Positions 33,214 through 44,512 of a stretch of 64,000 nt of DNA are shown here, piece by piece. A program made the position numbers and the translations under genes. The stretch is from Streptomyces akebiae (GTDB lineage: Bacteria; Actinomycetota; Actinomycetes; Streptomycetales; Streptomycetaceae), in NCBI RefSeq assembly GCF_019599145.1, contig NZ_CP080647.1, positions 5,642,001 through 5,706,000 on the forward strand. The letters run 5' to 3'. The notes under the pieces are model-generated. The model had not been told where the DNA came from. It did not search any database and worked only from the letters and a program-made list of their open reading frames with translations. The number at the start of each line of letters is the position of its first letter. Position 1 is the first letter of the stretch.

Positions 33214-34263
33214 ATGCGCCGTCGCCCCCTCAACCGTCCTCACCCCCTCCGCCGGTTCCGCGGGTTCCGCGCGGCCCGCGCCGGTCTCGCCGGTCTCGCC
33301 GCGATCCTGCTCGCCGCCCTCCCGGCCGCGCCCGCGGTCGCCGACGACGACGGCTTCACGATGCAGGACTCGCGGATCACCGAGTCGAGCGGTCTCGCCG
33401 CGTCGCGTCAGCACCCGGGGGTCTACTGGACCCACAACGACAGCGACGACGGGGCGTTCCTCTACGCCGTCGACAGCGGGACGGGCGAGACGGTCGCCAC
33501 GGTCACGCTGACGGGCGTGGGCACCCCGAGGGACGTCGAGGCGATCTCGATGGGCCCCGGCAACAAGCTCTACGTCGGCGACATCGGCGACAACCTCGGC
33601 GGCACGTGGGCGTACGTGTGGATCTACGAGTTGCCGGAGCCGAAGGAGCTGAAGGACCAGACGCTCAAGGCCACGCAGTACGTCGTGAAGTACGAGGACG
33701 GGGCGCGGGACGCGGAGGCGCTGATGGTGCATCCGAAGACCGGGCGGGTCTACATCGCCGACAAGAACGAGGCGGGCGGGTCGCTGTACGAGGGCCCCGC
33801 GGAACTGTCCGCCTCCGGCACCAACGTGTTCAAGAAGGTCGCGTCCGTCCCCGACCTGGAGGTCACGGACGGCGCGTTCTCGCCGGACGGCAAGCAGCTC
33901 GCCCTGCGGGCGTACTTCGGCGGCATCCTCTACGACTGGAACGGCGGCAAGATCGAGAAGGTCGAGCGGCTGAGCGTCCCCCTGCAGCGGCAGGGGGAGT
34001 CGGTGACCTTCCGCACCGACGGCTCGAAGATCATGTACGGCAGTGAGGGGTCCGGCAGCTCGGTCGTCGCACGGGACGTGCCCGGCGGCGGCTCCGGGAG
34101 CGGCGGCTCCGGCTCGTCCTCCTCCGACGGGGGCGGCTCCGGCGCGGCCAAGGCCGACGGCGAGGGCACCGGCTCGACCTTCAAGGTCGGCGCGCTCGCC
34201 GTGGCCGGCGCGGTCGTCGTCGTATGGGGCTTCCGGCGGCTGCTGCGCCGCCCGTCGGCCTGA
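33214..34263 (+). CDS. Membrane-anchored extracellular propeller-like protein
   Basis: A 349-residue protein with a cleavable-looking signal (RAGLAGLAAILLAALPAAPAVADD). The extracellular domain of about 230 residues is built from repeating beta units (GVYWTHNDSDDGAFLYAVD, KLYVGDIGDN, GRVYIADKNEAGGSLYE, FSPDGKQLALRAYFGGILYDW), suggesting a beta-propeller. A Gly/Ser linker (GGGSGSGGSGSSSSDGGG) leads to a C-terminal transmembrane helix (VGALAVAGAVVVVWGF) and a basic tail RRLLRRPSA. This architecture displays the domain on the outer face of the membrane. The function is unknown. Confidence 0.84.
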   Translation: MRRRPLNRPHPLRRFRGFRAARAGLAGLAAILLAALPAAPAVADDDGFTMQDSRITESSGLAASRQHPGVYWTHNDSDDGAFLYAVDSGTGETVATVTLTGVGTPRDVEAISMGPGNKLYVGDIGDNLGGTWAYVWIYELPEPKELKDQTLKATQYVVKYEDGARDAEALMVHPKTGRVYIADKNEAGGSLYEGPAELSASGTNVFKKVASVPDLEVTDGAFSPDGKQLALRAYFGGILYDWNGGKIEKVERLSVPLQRQGESVTFRTDGSKIMYGSEGSGSSVVARDVPGGGSGSGGSGSSSSDGGGSGAAKADGEGTGSTFKVGALAVAGAVVVVWGFRRLLRRPSA

Positions 34264-34371
34264 GTCGCCCGTCGCCCGAGTCACCTGTCGGCCCGAGTCA
34301 CCCGTCGGCCTGGGCCGCTCGCGCCTGGGCCGCCTGTCGGCCTGGGCCGCCTGTCGTCCTCGGGCACCCGC
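34264..34371. other. Repetitive convergent intergenic region
   Basis: The 108 bp between the converging propeller and TetR genes consist largely of diverged direct repeats of CCTGTCGGCCTGGGCCGC and GAGTCACC(C/T)GTCGGCC. No terminator-like hairpin stands out. The repetitive character continues into the 3' end of the TetR gene. Confidence 0.6.
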
Positions 34372-35343
34372 CTACCCGTCTCCGGGTTCCCTGCTTCCGG
34401 CCTCTTCGACCCCGATCTCTTCGCCTCCGACCTTTTCGCCAACGACCTCTGCGGCCCTGGCCTCTTCGTCTCCGGCCTCTTCGACCCCGACTTTTTCGCC
34501 TCCGGTCTCTGCGACCCCGATCTCTTCGCCTCCGGCCTCCCCGCCCTCACGGCGGCGGGTCACGAACACCTCCAGTCCGTCCAGGATGCGTTGCAGCCCG
34601 AACTCGAAGTGGTCGAAGTCCGTGCCGAAGGCGTCCTCGGAGAGGCCGGCGAGGACGGGATAGCGGCCGGAGAGCATGAGCTCTTCGAGGACGGGCGCCT
34701 GGGCCTGCCAGAACTCCGCGTCGGTGAGACCGGTGCGGTGCTCCGCCTCCTGCGCGTAGAGCTGGGTGCGGGCGGCGCCGACGACATAGCCGTCCACGGC
34801 GACGACCGCGGAGATCAGTTCGGGGTCGGTCAGCCCCATGGACTTGATGCGGGAGAGCACCTTCTCCATGCCGTCGAGCGCGCTCGGCCCGAGGACCGGG
34901 CGGGACTGGTTGACCTGGAGGAGCCAGGGATGGCGGCGGTAGAGGGCCAGCGTGGCGCGGCCCATGGCCTCCAGGGCCGAGCGCCAGCCGCCGTCGCCGA
35001 GGTCGGCGGGATTCTCGGAGGGCCGCTGGACGCGGTCGAGCATCAGGTCCAGCAGTTCGGCCTTGCCGGGGAGGTAGCGGTACAGGGACATGGTCCCGGT
35101 GCCGAGTTCGGTGGCGACCCGGCGCATCGAGAGGGCGTGCAGCCCCTCCGCGTCGGCGACCTGGACGGCCGCCTCCACGATCCGGTCCAGCGTGAGCCCC
35201 GGCTTCGGGCCGCGACTGGGGCGCGGGCCGGTGTCCCAGAGCAGTTGCTGGGTGCGGACGATGTCGCCGCTCCCGCTGGTCTCCGTACCGCCTGCGGTGC
35301 TGCCTGCCGTACCGGCCGCCGTACGGCTCTTGCCCCTTGTCAT
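34372..35343 (-). CDS. TetR-family regulator with repetitive C-terminal tail
   Basis: A 323-residue regulator, longer than the usual 190-250. Residues 1-45 are a Ser/Thr/Gly-rich leader. The TetR helix-turn-helix lies at about 52-95 (DRIVEAAVQVADAEGLHALS; MRRVATELGTGTMSLYRYLP). The ligand domain is of the TetR_C_11 type (LYRRHPWLLQVNQSRPVLGP). The last 55 residues are imperfect repeats of the kind GGEEIGVEEAG and are encoded by tandem DNA repeats; they are probably disordered. ATG 35343 (MTRGKSRTA) is the start. It is divergent from a DrrAB-type exporter and most likely represses it through the operator at 35371-35414. Confidence 0.9.
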   Translation of the reverse strand: MTRGKSRTAAGTAGSTAGGTETSGSGDIVRTQQLLWDTGPRPSRGPKPGLTLDRIVEAAVQVADAEGLHALSMRRVATELGTGTMSLYRYLPGKAELLDLMLDRVQRPSENPADLGDGGWRSALEAMGRATLALYRRHPWLLQVNQSRPVLGPSALDGMEKVLSRIKSMGLTDPELISAVVAVDGYVVGAARTQLYAQEAEHRTGLTDAEFWQAQAPVLEELMLSGRYPVLAGLSEDAFGTDFDHFEFGLQRILDGLEVFVTRRREGGEAGGEEIGVAETGGEKVGVEEAGDEEARAAEVVGEKVGGEEIGVEEAGSREPGDG

Positions 35344-35370
35344 GGGGCCGAGTTTAGGTCCTCGCGAAAA

Positions 35371-35414
35371 AACTGGGTACGTCGTACGCGCAATCGGGTA
35401 CGGTGTACCCAGTT
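35371..35414. promoter_or_regulatory. TetR operator between tetR and drrAB-like genes
   Basis: AACTGGGTAC (35371-35380) and GTACCCAGTT (35405-35414) form a perfect 10-bp inverted repeat. Within it, GGGTACGGTGTACCC (35396-35410) is a second perfect palindrome, and GTACGTCGTAC adds another. So three GTAC-centred half-site pairs lie in 44 bp, between two divergent starts 90 bp apart. The layout fits binding of two TetR dimers shutting both promoters. Confidence 0.75.
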
Positions 35415-35433
35415 CTTTTCGGAAGGGGGACTC

Positions 35434-36414
35434 ATGGGTGACGGATACGCGGTCCGGGCGGAGGGCCTGGAGAAGCGGTACGGGGAGAAACGCGCGCTCG
35501 ACGGCTTCGACCTCACGGTCCGCGAGGGCTCGGTGCACGGCCTCCTCGGCCCGAACGGCGCGGGCAAGACCACCGCCGTGCGCATCCTCTCCACGCTGCT
35601 GCGCCTGGACGGCGGCCGGGCGACGGTGGCCGGCCTCGACGTGGCGCGGCACCCGCGCGAGGTGCGGGCCCGCATCGGCCTCACGGGTCAGTACGCCGCC
35701 GTGGACGAGGTGCTGACCGGCCGTCAGAACCTGGAGATGTTCGGCCGGCTGTTCCACCTCGGCGGGAAGCGGGCGAAGCTGCGCGCGGTCGAGCTGCTCG
35801 ACCGGTTCGACCTCACCGACGCCGCCGACAAGGGCGTCGGCAAGTACAGCGGCGGCATGCGGCGCCGGCTCGACCTCGCCGCCTCGATGATCCTCGCCCC
35901 GTCCGTGCTCTTCCTCGACGAGCCGACGACCGGCCTCGACCCACGCAGCCGGGGTGAAGTCTGGGAATCCGTAAGGGCGTTGGTCGCGAGTGGTACGACC
36001 GTGCTGCTCACCACGCAGTATCTGGAGGAGGCCGACCGGCTCGCCTCGCGCATCACCGTCATCGACCAGGGACGGGCCATCGCGGACGACACCCCGGACG
36101 GGCTGAAGAGCACGGTCGGCGGCGACCGCATCGAGGTCGTCGTCGCCGAGCGCACCGACATCCCGCGCGCGGTGAAGGTCGTCGCCCGGGTCTCGGACGG
36201 CGAACCGGAGTCGGACGAGACGGAGTTGCGCGTCCACGCGCCCGTGACCGACCGCGTCTCGGCCCTCACCGAGGTGGCCCGCACCCTCCAGGACGAGGGC
36301 GTGCGGGTCGAGGACATCGGCCTGCGCAGGCCCAGCCTGGACGACGTGTTCCTGCGTCTGACGGGCCACCGCACGGAGAAGACCGACGAGAACGACAAGG
36401 GGGCTGCCGCATGA
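35434..36414 (+). CDS. ABC transporter ATP-binding protein, DrrA-like
   Basis: A 326-residue ATPase of the DrrA/daunorubicin-resistance group that powers an exporter with the next gene product. Walker A is GPNGAGKTT at about 39-47, the Q loop is TGQYAAVDE, the signature is [10 protein letters not shown] near 145-154, and Walker B is [13 protein letters not shown]. The C-terminal region ([17 protein letters not shown]) is the DrrA-specific C-terminal domain. ATG 35434 follows AAGGGGG. The stop overlaps the permease start by 4 bp (ATGA), so the pair is translationally coupled. Control by the divergent TetR is likely. Confidence 0.95.
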   Translation: MGDGYAVRAEGLEKRYGEKRALDGFDLTVREGSVHGLLGPNGAGKTTAVRILSTLLRLDGGRATVAGLDVARHPREVRARIGLTGQYAAVDEVLTGRQNLEMFGRLFHLGGKRAKLRAVELLDRFDLTDAADKGVGKYSGGMRRRLDLAASMILAPSVLFLDEPTTGLDPRSRGEVWESVRALVASGTTVLLTTQYLEEADRLASRITVIDQGRAIADDTPDGLKSTVGGDRIEVVVAERTDIPRAVKVVARVSDGEPESDETELRVHAPVTDRVSALTEVARTLQDEGVRVEDIGLRRPSLDDVFLRLTGHRTEKTDENDKGAAA

Positions 36415-37337
36415 CCGCCGTCGATCCGAAGACCGTCGATCCGAAGACCGCCGATCCGAAGATCGCCGATCCGACCGCCGTCGATCCGAAGGCCGTCGCC
36501 ACGAGTACGGTCGTCACGAGCGCCGTCGACCTTGAGGTGTCGAGCGCGCGCGGCAGCATGTACTGGGTGTTGTCCGACGTCTGGAACATCGTCCGCCGCG
36601 GCCTCACCCACTACCGGCGCCAACCGGTCAACATCGCCTGGCAGTTGGGCTTCCCGATCCTCTCCGTCCTCCTCTACGGCTATGTCTTCGGCAGTGCCAT
36701 GCAGGTGCCCGGCGGCGGGGACTACCGGGACTTCCTGATGCCGGGGATGTTCGTGATGACGATGGCCTTCGGGTTCATCAACACGGCGACCCTCGTGGTC
36801 TACGACTCCACCAAGGGTGTCATCGACCGGTTCCGCTCCATGCCGATGGCGCCGTCGGCGGTCGTCGCGGGGCGCGGGGTGACCGATCTCCTCGTCGCCT
36901 GCGCCGAGTTGGCCATCATGATGCTGACGGCCCTCGCGATGGGCTGGCGGCCGGACGCGGGCCTCGGCTTCCTGGCCGCGTTCGGTCTGCTGCTCTGGCT
37001 CCGCTTCGCGCTCATCTGGATCGGCGTCTGGCTGGGCCTGCTGGTTCCCAACCCGGAGGCGGCGGGCGGTCTCTTCGCGGTCGCCTTCCCGCTGACCATG
37101 ATCTCCAGCATCTTCGTCGCGCCGCAGCTGATGCCCGACTGGCTGGGCTGGATCGCCGCCTGGAACCCGATCTCCTCCACGGCCGCCGCCACCCGTGACC
37201 TGTTCGGCACCCCGGTCGGCGGCGGTGACTCCTGGATCGAGGAGAACGCGCTGCTGATGGCCGGTGTGTGGCCGGTGGTGCTGACGCTGGTCTTCCTGCC
37301 GCTGGCGGTGCGGAGGTTCCAGAAGCTGAGCCGGTGA
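36411..37337 (+). CDS. ABC-2 type permease, DrrB-like
   Basis: A 308-residue membrane partner of the ATPase. The first 30 residues are short repeats of VDPK/ADPK, encoded by CCGTCGATCCGAAGA-type tandem repeats, and precede the conserved core. About six transmembrane segments are present (residues 75-95, 104-125, 150-180, 185-210, 215-240, 285-305). Features of the family include [18 protein letters not shown], the [16 protein letters not shown] block and the [17 protein letters not shown] loop. Together with the DrrA-like protein it should export a hydrophobic compound, typically an antibiotic; the natural substrate is unknown. Confidence 0.93.
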   Translation: MTAVDPKTVDPKTADPKIADPTAVDPKAVATSTVVTSAVDLEVSSARGSMYWVLSDVWNIVRRGLTHYRRQPVNIAWQLGFPILSVLLYGYVFGSAMQVPGGGDYRDFLMPGMFVMTMAFGFINTATLVVYDSTKGVIDRFRSMPMAPSAVVAGRGVTDLLVACAELAIMMLTALAMGWRPDAGLGFLAAFGLLLWLRFALIWIGVWLGLLVPNPEAAGGLFAVAFPLTMISSIFVAPQLMPDWLGWIAAWNPISSTAAATRDLFGTPVGGGDSWIEENALLMAGVWPVVLTLVFLPLAVRRFQKLSR

Positions 37338-37362
37338 CGTACGGCGGACGGAAACCGCGCGG

Positions 37363-37394
37363 GGCGTCCGGTGTACCAGGTGGCGCCGGACGCC
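37363..37394 (+). terminator. Hairpin after the ABC permease gene
   Basis: GGCGTCCGG (37363-37371) pairs perfectly with CCGGACGCC (37386-37394) around a 14-base loop, 26 bp after the permease stop, and is followed by TT. It separates the exporter operon from the cellulase promoter. Confidence 0.6.
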
Positions 37395-37411
37395 TTGACG
37401 TGTCCATGTGA

Positions 37412-39052
<1,641 letters not shown>

Positions 39053-39154
39053 GGGGTGTCCCGGGGTCGCCTTCCGAAGGCCTCGTCGTGTGAAGGGTGT
39101 GTCCTGGATCTGAGCAACTGCCCCTTTCTGTGAGGTATTTGAGAGTAAGCAATG

Positions 39155-39186
39155 ACTCAATTCGGTCAAGTCTTGGTCGAATGAGT
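39155..39186 (+). promoter_or_regulatory. Imperfect palindrome upstream of the peptidase gene
   Basis: ACTCAATTCGGTCAAG (39155-39170) faces TCTTGGTCGAATGAGT (39171-39186) as an imperfect 32-bp inverted repeat with mirrored ACTCA, TTCG and CAAG blocks. It lies about 90 bp before the start codon in an AT-rich tract, so it is a plausible operator or promoter element. Confidence 0.4.
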
Positions 39187-39274
39187 TCTTGCGGGGTGCG
39201 GTCTTCGGGAACCATGCCGCACGGGCCGCGTACCCGCGGCCCGTGAACCCCCCTCACCGTTGCGAGAGAACTCC

Positions 39275-40891
39275 ATGAGAAGAAGCGCAGCCGTGCTGTG
39301 CGGCGCCGGCGTCGTCCTGGCCGGGACCATCAGCGCCGTGCCCGCCAACGCGAGCGGGTCGTCCGCCGCGAACACCGTCCAGGCCGCCGCCGCGAAGGTC
39401 GCCTGGAAGAAGTGCGCCACGGACGACTACCCGACGCTGCAGTGCGCGTCGGTGAAGGTGCCGCTCGACTACGCGAAGCCCAGCGGGAAGAAGATCACGC
39501 TGGCGCTGTCCCGCGTGCCGCACACCTCGAAGACCTACCAGGGCCCGCTGCTGGTCAACCCGGGCGGCCCCGGCGGCAGCGGTCTGACGCTGGCCGGATA
39601 CGTCGCCTCGTCGCTGCCGAAGAAGGTCGCGGCCCAGTACGACGTCATCGGCTTCGACCCGCGCGGCGTGGGCGCCAGCAAGCCCGCCCTGAACTGCAAG
39701 CCCGGTTACTTCAACCCGGTGCGCCCGGACTCCGTGCCCAGCACGGCCGCGATAGAGAAGGCGAACGTCGAGCGCGCCAAGGCCTTCGCCAAGGCCTGCG
39801 CGACGAAGCACAAGGACGTCCTGCCGTACATCAACACGATCAGCGCCGTGAAGGACCTGGACTCGATCCGCAAGGCCCTCGGCGCGAAGAAGATCAACTA
39901 CTTCGGCTACTCGTACGGCACCTACCTCGGCGCCGTCTACGCCAAGCTCTACCCCGAGCGCGTCCGGCGCCTGGTGCTCGACTCGATCGTGGACCCGACC
40001 GGTGTCTGGTACGAGGACAACCTCGACCAGGACTACGCCTTCGACAAGCGCCACAAGGCGTTCACGAAGTGGGTCGCCAAGTACAACTCCACGTACAAGC
40101 TCGGCACCGACGCGAAGAAGATCGAGGCGAAGTGGTACGCCATGCGGGCCGCCCTCGCCGAGAAGCCCGCGGGCGGCAAGGTGGGCGCCTCCGAGCTGGA
40201 GGACACCTTCCTCCCCGGCGGCTACTACAACGGCTACTGGCCGTACCTCGCCGAGGCGTTCGCGGCCTACGTGAACGACAAGAACGCCGACCCGCTGGTC
40301 GAGGCGTACGAGAACTTCGCCGCCATCGACTCCTCCGGTGACAACGGCTACAGCGTCTACGCCTCGGTGCAGTGCCGTGACGCGGCCTGGCCGCGCGACT
40401 GGAAGAAGTGGCAGAAGGACAACTGGGCGGTCTACAAGAAGGCGCCGTTCATGGCCTGGAACAACGCCTGGTACAACGCGCCGTGCGCGTTCTGGCCGAC
40501 CAAGTCCCTGAAGCCGGTGAACGTCGCCAACAGCAAGCTCCCGGCGACGCTGCTCTTCCAGGCGACGGACGACGCGGCCACCCCGTACCAGGGCGGCGTC
40601 ACCGTTCACAAGCTGCTCAAGAACTCCAGCCTGGTCGTCGAGCAGGGCGGCGGCAACCACGGCATCACGCTGAGCGGCAACAGCTGCCTCGACAAGTACC
40701 TGGCGACCTACCTCACCAACGGCAAGGTGCCGCACGGCAAGGGCAAGGTCGACGCCACCTGCAAGAAGCTGGCCGACCCGAAGCCGGCGGTCGCCCAGGA
40801 GGCGTCGGCCCGGTCGACGCTGAGCACGGCCCCGGGAACCGCCGCCACGAGCGGTGCCACCCTGCACGGCATCCTCGGCTTCCGCGGCTGA
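39275..40891 (+). CDS. Secreted alpha/beta hydrolase, tripeptidyl aminopeptidase-like
   Basis: A 538-residue exported serine hydrolase of peptidase family S33, like the Streptomyces Tap and SlpD/E proteins. These release N-terminal tripeptides from proteins outside the cell. A signal peptide covers about residues 1-27 (VLCGAGVVLAGTISAVPANA). The oxyanion segment is NPGGPGGSG near 95-103. The nucleophile is Ser213 in YSYG, with the Asp in ATDDAATPYQG and the His in GGGNHGITL. The C-terminal TAP-like domain holds the Cys pairs usual for this family. ATG 39275 is supported by the signal and by GAGAG upstream. Transcription ends at the strong hairpin 40927-40960. Confidence 0.92.
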   Translation: MRRSAAVLCGAGVVLAGTISAVPANASGSSAANTVQAAAAKVAWKKCATDDYPTLQCASVKVPLDYAKPSGKKITLALSRVPHTSKTYQGPLLVNPGGPGGSGLTLAGYVASSLPKKVAAQYDVIGFDPRGVGASKPALNCKPGYFNPVRPDSVPSTAAIEKANVERAKAFAKACATKHKDVLPYINTISAVKDLDSIRKALGAKKINYFGYSYGTYLGAVYAKLYPERVRRLVLDSIVDPTGVWYEDNLDQDYAFDKRHKAFTKWVAKYNSTYKLGTDAKKIEAKWYAMRAALAEKPAGGKVGASELEDTFLPGGYYNGYWPYLAEAFAAYVNDKNADPLVEAYENFAAIDSSGDNGYSVYASVQCRDAAWPRDWKKWQKDNWAVYKKAPFMAWNNAWYNAPCAFWPTKSLKPVNVANSKLPATLLFQATDDAATPYQGGVTVHKLLKNSSLVVEQGGGNHGITLSGNSCLDKYLATYLTNGKVPHGKGKVDATCKKLADPKPAVAQEASARSTLSTAPGTAATSGATLHGILGFRG

Positions 40892-40926
40892 CCCGTCCGG
40901 CCGAGCATCACCTCGTACGGTGACGA

Positions 40927-40960
40927 GAAGGGCGCCCGGTGGTTCCACCGGGCGCCCTTC
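40927..40960. terminator. Perfect bidirectional terminator between the hydrolase gene and serC
   Basis: GAAGGGCGCCCGGTGG (40927-40942) pairs along all 16 bp with its complement at 40945-40960 around a 2-base spacer. It lies 35 bp after the hydrolase stop and 27 bp after the serC stop on the other strand, with A-rich and T-containing flanks, so it can serve both convergent genes. Confidence 0.93.
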
Positions 40961-40987
40961 GACGTCGTACGTGCCGTACGGGTGTGA

Positions 40988-42430
<1,443 letters not shown>

Positions 42431-43699
42431 TCAAGCCCCCCTGGCCGGCCCCGGCGAGAACCGCACCGGCAACCCCACCAACCCCCGCAGCCACGGCGAC
42501 GGCCGACGCGTCAGGGCATCCGCCGGGACCGCGAGGTCCAGGTCCGGAAGCCGGTCGAGGAGGACCTCGATACCCGTTCGGGCGATGACCTCGGCGGTCT
42601 CCTGAGCCGGGAACGGACACCGGTGGTCGCCGTGACCGAAGGAGAAGTGGGCGTTGTTGCCACCGGTCAGGGCGGAGCCGTGGGTACGGACGCGCGGGTC
42701 GGAGTTGGCACCCTGCAGGCCCAGCAGGACCAGGTCACCCGCACGGAGGACACGGCCGCCGAGCCGGGTGTCCCGGGTGGTCCAGCGCCCGGCCGCGTTC
42801 TGGATGGGAGCGTCCTCCCACAACACCTCGTTCATGGCCTCGGCCACACTGCTGCGCCCACCGAAGAGCGACGCCGCGAAACGGTCGTCCGTCAGCATCA
42901 GCCGCAGGGAGTTGCCGATCCAGTCGGCCGTCGGCTGATGCCCCACCGCCAGCATCACCATCACATCGTGCGTCACCTCCTCCACCGTCACCTCGTACGC
43001 ACGCGCGTTCGCCAGGAGCCGCGAGACCACGTCGTCGCCGGGCCGCTGCCGGCGCTCCGCCACCAGCCGGGTCATCGCCGTCCGCAGATACTCCTCGGCC
43101 GCCATCGCCCGGTCCTGGCCGTCGAGGATGTCGTTCAGCGCCGCCACCAGCCCGGGGGCGTGCTCCTCCCGGAAGCCGAACAGGAACGCCAGCACCCGCG
43201 CGGGCAGGGGCGCCGCGAACTGCCCCACCAGATCGGCCGCGCCCACCCCGCACACCACGTCGATCAACTCGTCGGCGAACCGCTCGACATGACCGCGCAG
43301 CTCCAGCGGATCGACCGCCTCCCACGCCTCCTCGATCAGCGCGGCGCGCTGCCGGTGCCGCTCGCCGACCGTGCCGAGGACCGACGGCTGCTCCGGGCTG
43401 ATCACGGGCAGCAGCGGCCAGTCGGCCGGAACGTGCGGCCACTGGTTCCACAGCGCGGAGTCCCGGCTGAACAGCTCGGGATCGCTCGTCACCTGGTGCA
43501 GCTCGCGGTAGCCGAGCACCAGCCACGCCGGTACGTCCCCGTCCAGCAGCACGGGCACGACCTCCCCGTGCTCCCGCCGCAACTCCCGGTACAGGGCCGC
43601 GGGTTCACCCCGGAAACGCGCACCGAAGAGAGGAACGGGAGCGGGCGTGGAGCCGGTCACGGAGTGCCCGTCGCCGTTCTCAGAGGTTGCGAAGTCCAA
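42431..43699 (-). CDS. Conservon-associated cytochrome P450, CYP157-like
   Basis: A 422-residue P450 at the end of the conservon. The haem-binding loop is FSFGHGDHRCPFP with Cys361. The K-helix ExxR motif is missing its Arg: residues 291-294 read EVLW. Among P450s, loss of ExxR is documented for CYP157 members such as S. coelicolor CYP157C1 (EQSLW), which also lie in conservons. The I-helix region reads MVMLAVGHQPTADW and lacks the classical acidic-Thr pair. The start is uncertain: TTG 43699 overlaps the DUF742 gene by 20 bp, and GTG 43660 is an alternative. Its role is unknown; in conservons the P450 is thought to work with the signalling proteins. Confidence 0.9.
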   Translation of the reverse strand: MDFATSENGDGHSVTGSTPAPVPLFGARFRGEPAALYRELRREHGEVVPVLLDGDVPAWLVLGYRELHQVTSDPELFSRDSALWNQWPHVPADWPLLPVISPEQPSVLGTVGERHRQRAALIEEAWEAVDPLELRGHVERFADELIDVVCGVGAADLVGQFAAPLPARVLAFLFGFREEHAPGLVAALNDILDGQDRAMAAEEYLRTAMTRLVAERRQRPGDDVVSRLLANARAYEVTVEEVTHDVMVMLAVGHQPTADWIGNSLRLMLTDDRFAASLFGGRSSVAEAMNEVLWEDAPIQNAAGRWTTRDTRLGGRVLRAGDLVLLGLQGANSDPRVRTHGSALTGGNNAHFSFGHGDHRCPFPAQETAEVIARTGIEVLLDRLPDLDLAVPADALTRRPSPWLRGLVGLPVRFSPGPARGA

Positions 43700-44027
43700 C
43701 TAGCACCTGCTCCAGAATGTCCAGATCGACCAGCGTGGCCTGGTTCGGATGTCGGGCACTGACCCGGCCCGCCGTGAGGAGGTCGGAGAGCAGCACCTTG
43801 GTGATGCTCACCGGCAGCCGCAGTTCGGCGGCGATCTCCACCACCGCCGTCGGCCGCTCCGTCAGCCGCAGGATCGTCACGTGTTCCGACTGCATGCCCG
43901 GTGTCGGCTGGCTCTCCGCGACGACCAGGGTCACCAGGTCGAACGGTGTTCCGGGCGCGGACCGACTGCGGCCCCCGGTGAGCGTGTACAGCCGGTCGGG
44001 CAGGTCGTCCCTGCCGGGCCGGCTCAT
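43680..44027 (-). CDS. cvnC: DUF742 protein, conservon component CvnC
   Basis: A 115-residue cytoplasmic protein of the DUF742 family, the third component of Streptomyces conservons. Typical blocks are RLYTLTGGRSRS near 12-23, PTAVVEIAAELRLPVSITKVL and LVDLDILEQVLVGLRNL at the end. The family has a winged-helix-like fold. In other conservons CvnC interacts with the kinase-like and GTPase partners to form a membrane-associated complex similar to G-protein systems. It overlaps cvnB by 4 bp and the P450 gene by 20 bp, so the whole set is one operon. Confidence 0.93.
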   Translation of the reverse strand: MSRPGRDDLPDRLYTLTGGRSRSAPGTPFDLVTLVVAESQPTPGMQSEHVTILRLTERPTAVVEIAAELRLPVSITKVLLSDLLTAGRVSARHPNQATLVDLDILEQVLVGLRNL

Positions 44028-44512
44028 GACGTACGGGGCGCCAGAGCCGTGGCCGTGGCCACGGTCGTCGTCGTGTCCGTGGTGCCACCGGCGGCCGTGT
44101 GCGTCGGATGGCGGGGCCGTGCGCTCAGGTGTTCACCCAGTTGTTCGATCAGCTCGCTCATGTTGTGCCCGACGAGCCCGGCGTCCGCCTCCTCGTCCGT
44201 CACCAGGGCCAGATGTGCGCCCTCGCCCGCCTCCACGATGAACAGGACCCCGCCGTGGAACTCCGCCATCGCCGACCGTACGCCCCCGCTGCCGTCGCCG
44301 AACTGGAGGGACGCCCCGTGGGACAGCGACTGGATGCCGGCGGCGATCGCGGCCAGCTGGTCGGCCTGGTCGACGGAGAGCTCGGGCGTACGGCACAGTT
44401 TCAGGCCGTCCCGGGAGAGGACGAGCGCGTGCCGGGCGCCCGGAGTGCGTTCCAGCAACCCCTCCATGAGCCAGGTGAGCCTGTCGTCGGCGGTGGAGCC
44501 GGTGCCGGTCAT
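44024..44512 (-). CDS. cvnB: Roadblock/LC7 protein, conservon component CvnB
   Basis: A 162-residue cytoplasmic protein. Residues about 8-125 form a Roadblock/LC7 domain (LTWLMEGLLERTPGARHALV, LSRDGLKLCRTPELSVDQAD, VLFIVEAGEGAHLALVTDEE). Such domains regulate small GTPases, and in conservons CvnB partners with CvnD. The final 35 residues are a Thr/Ala-rich tail without known function. It overlaps cvnA and cvnC by 4 bp each (ATGA type), indicating translational coupling. Here the GTPase it would be expected to regulate is not encoded in the operon. Confidence 0.94.
   Translation of the reverse strand: MTGTGSTADDRLTWLMEGLLERTPGARHALVLSRDGLKLCRTPELSVDQADQLAAIAAGIQSLSHGASLQFGDGSGGVRSAMAEFHGGVLFIVEAGEGAHLALVTDEEADAGLVGHNMSELIEQLGEHLSARPRHPTHTAAGGTTDTTTTVATATALAPRTS

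Noticed and set aside
43680..44027. A hidden CvnD GTPase in another frame.
   Set aside because: I looked for GxxxxGKT/S, DxxG and NKxD motifs in the frames between cvnB and the P450 and did not find them. The interval is fully used by cvnC.
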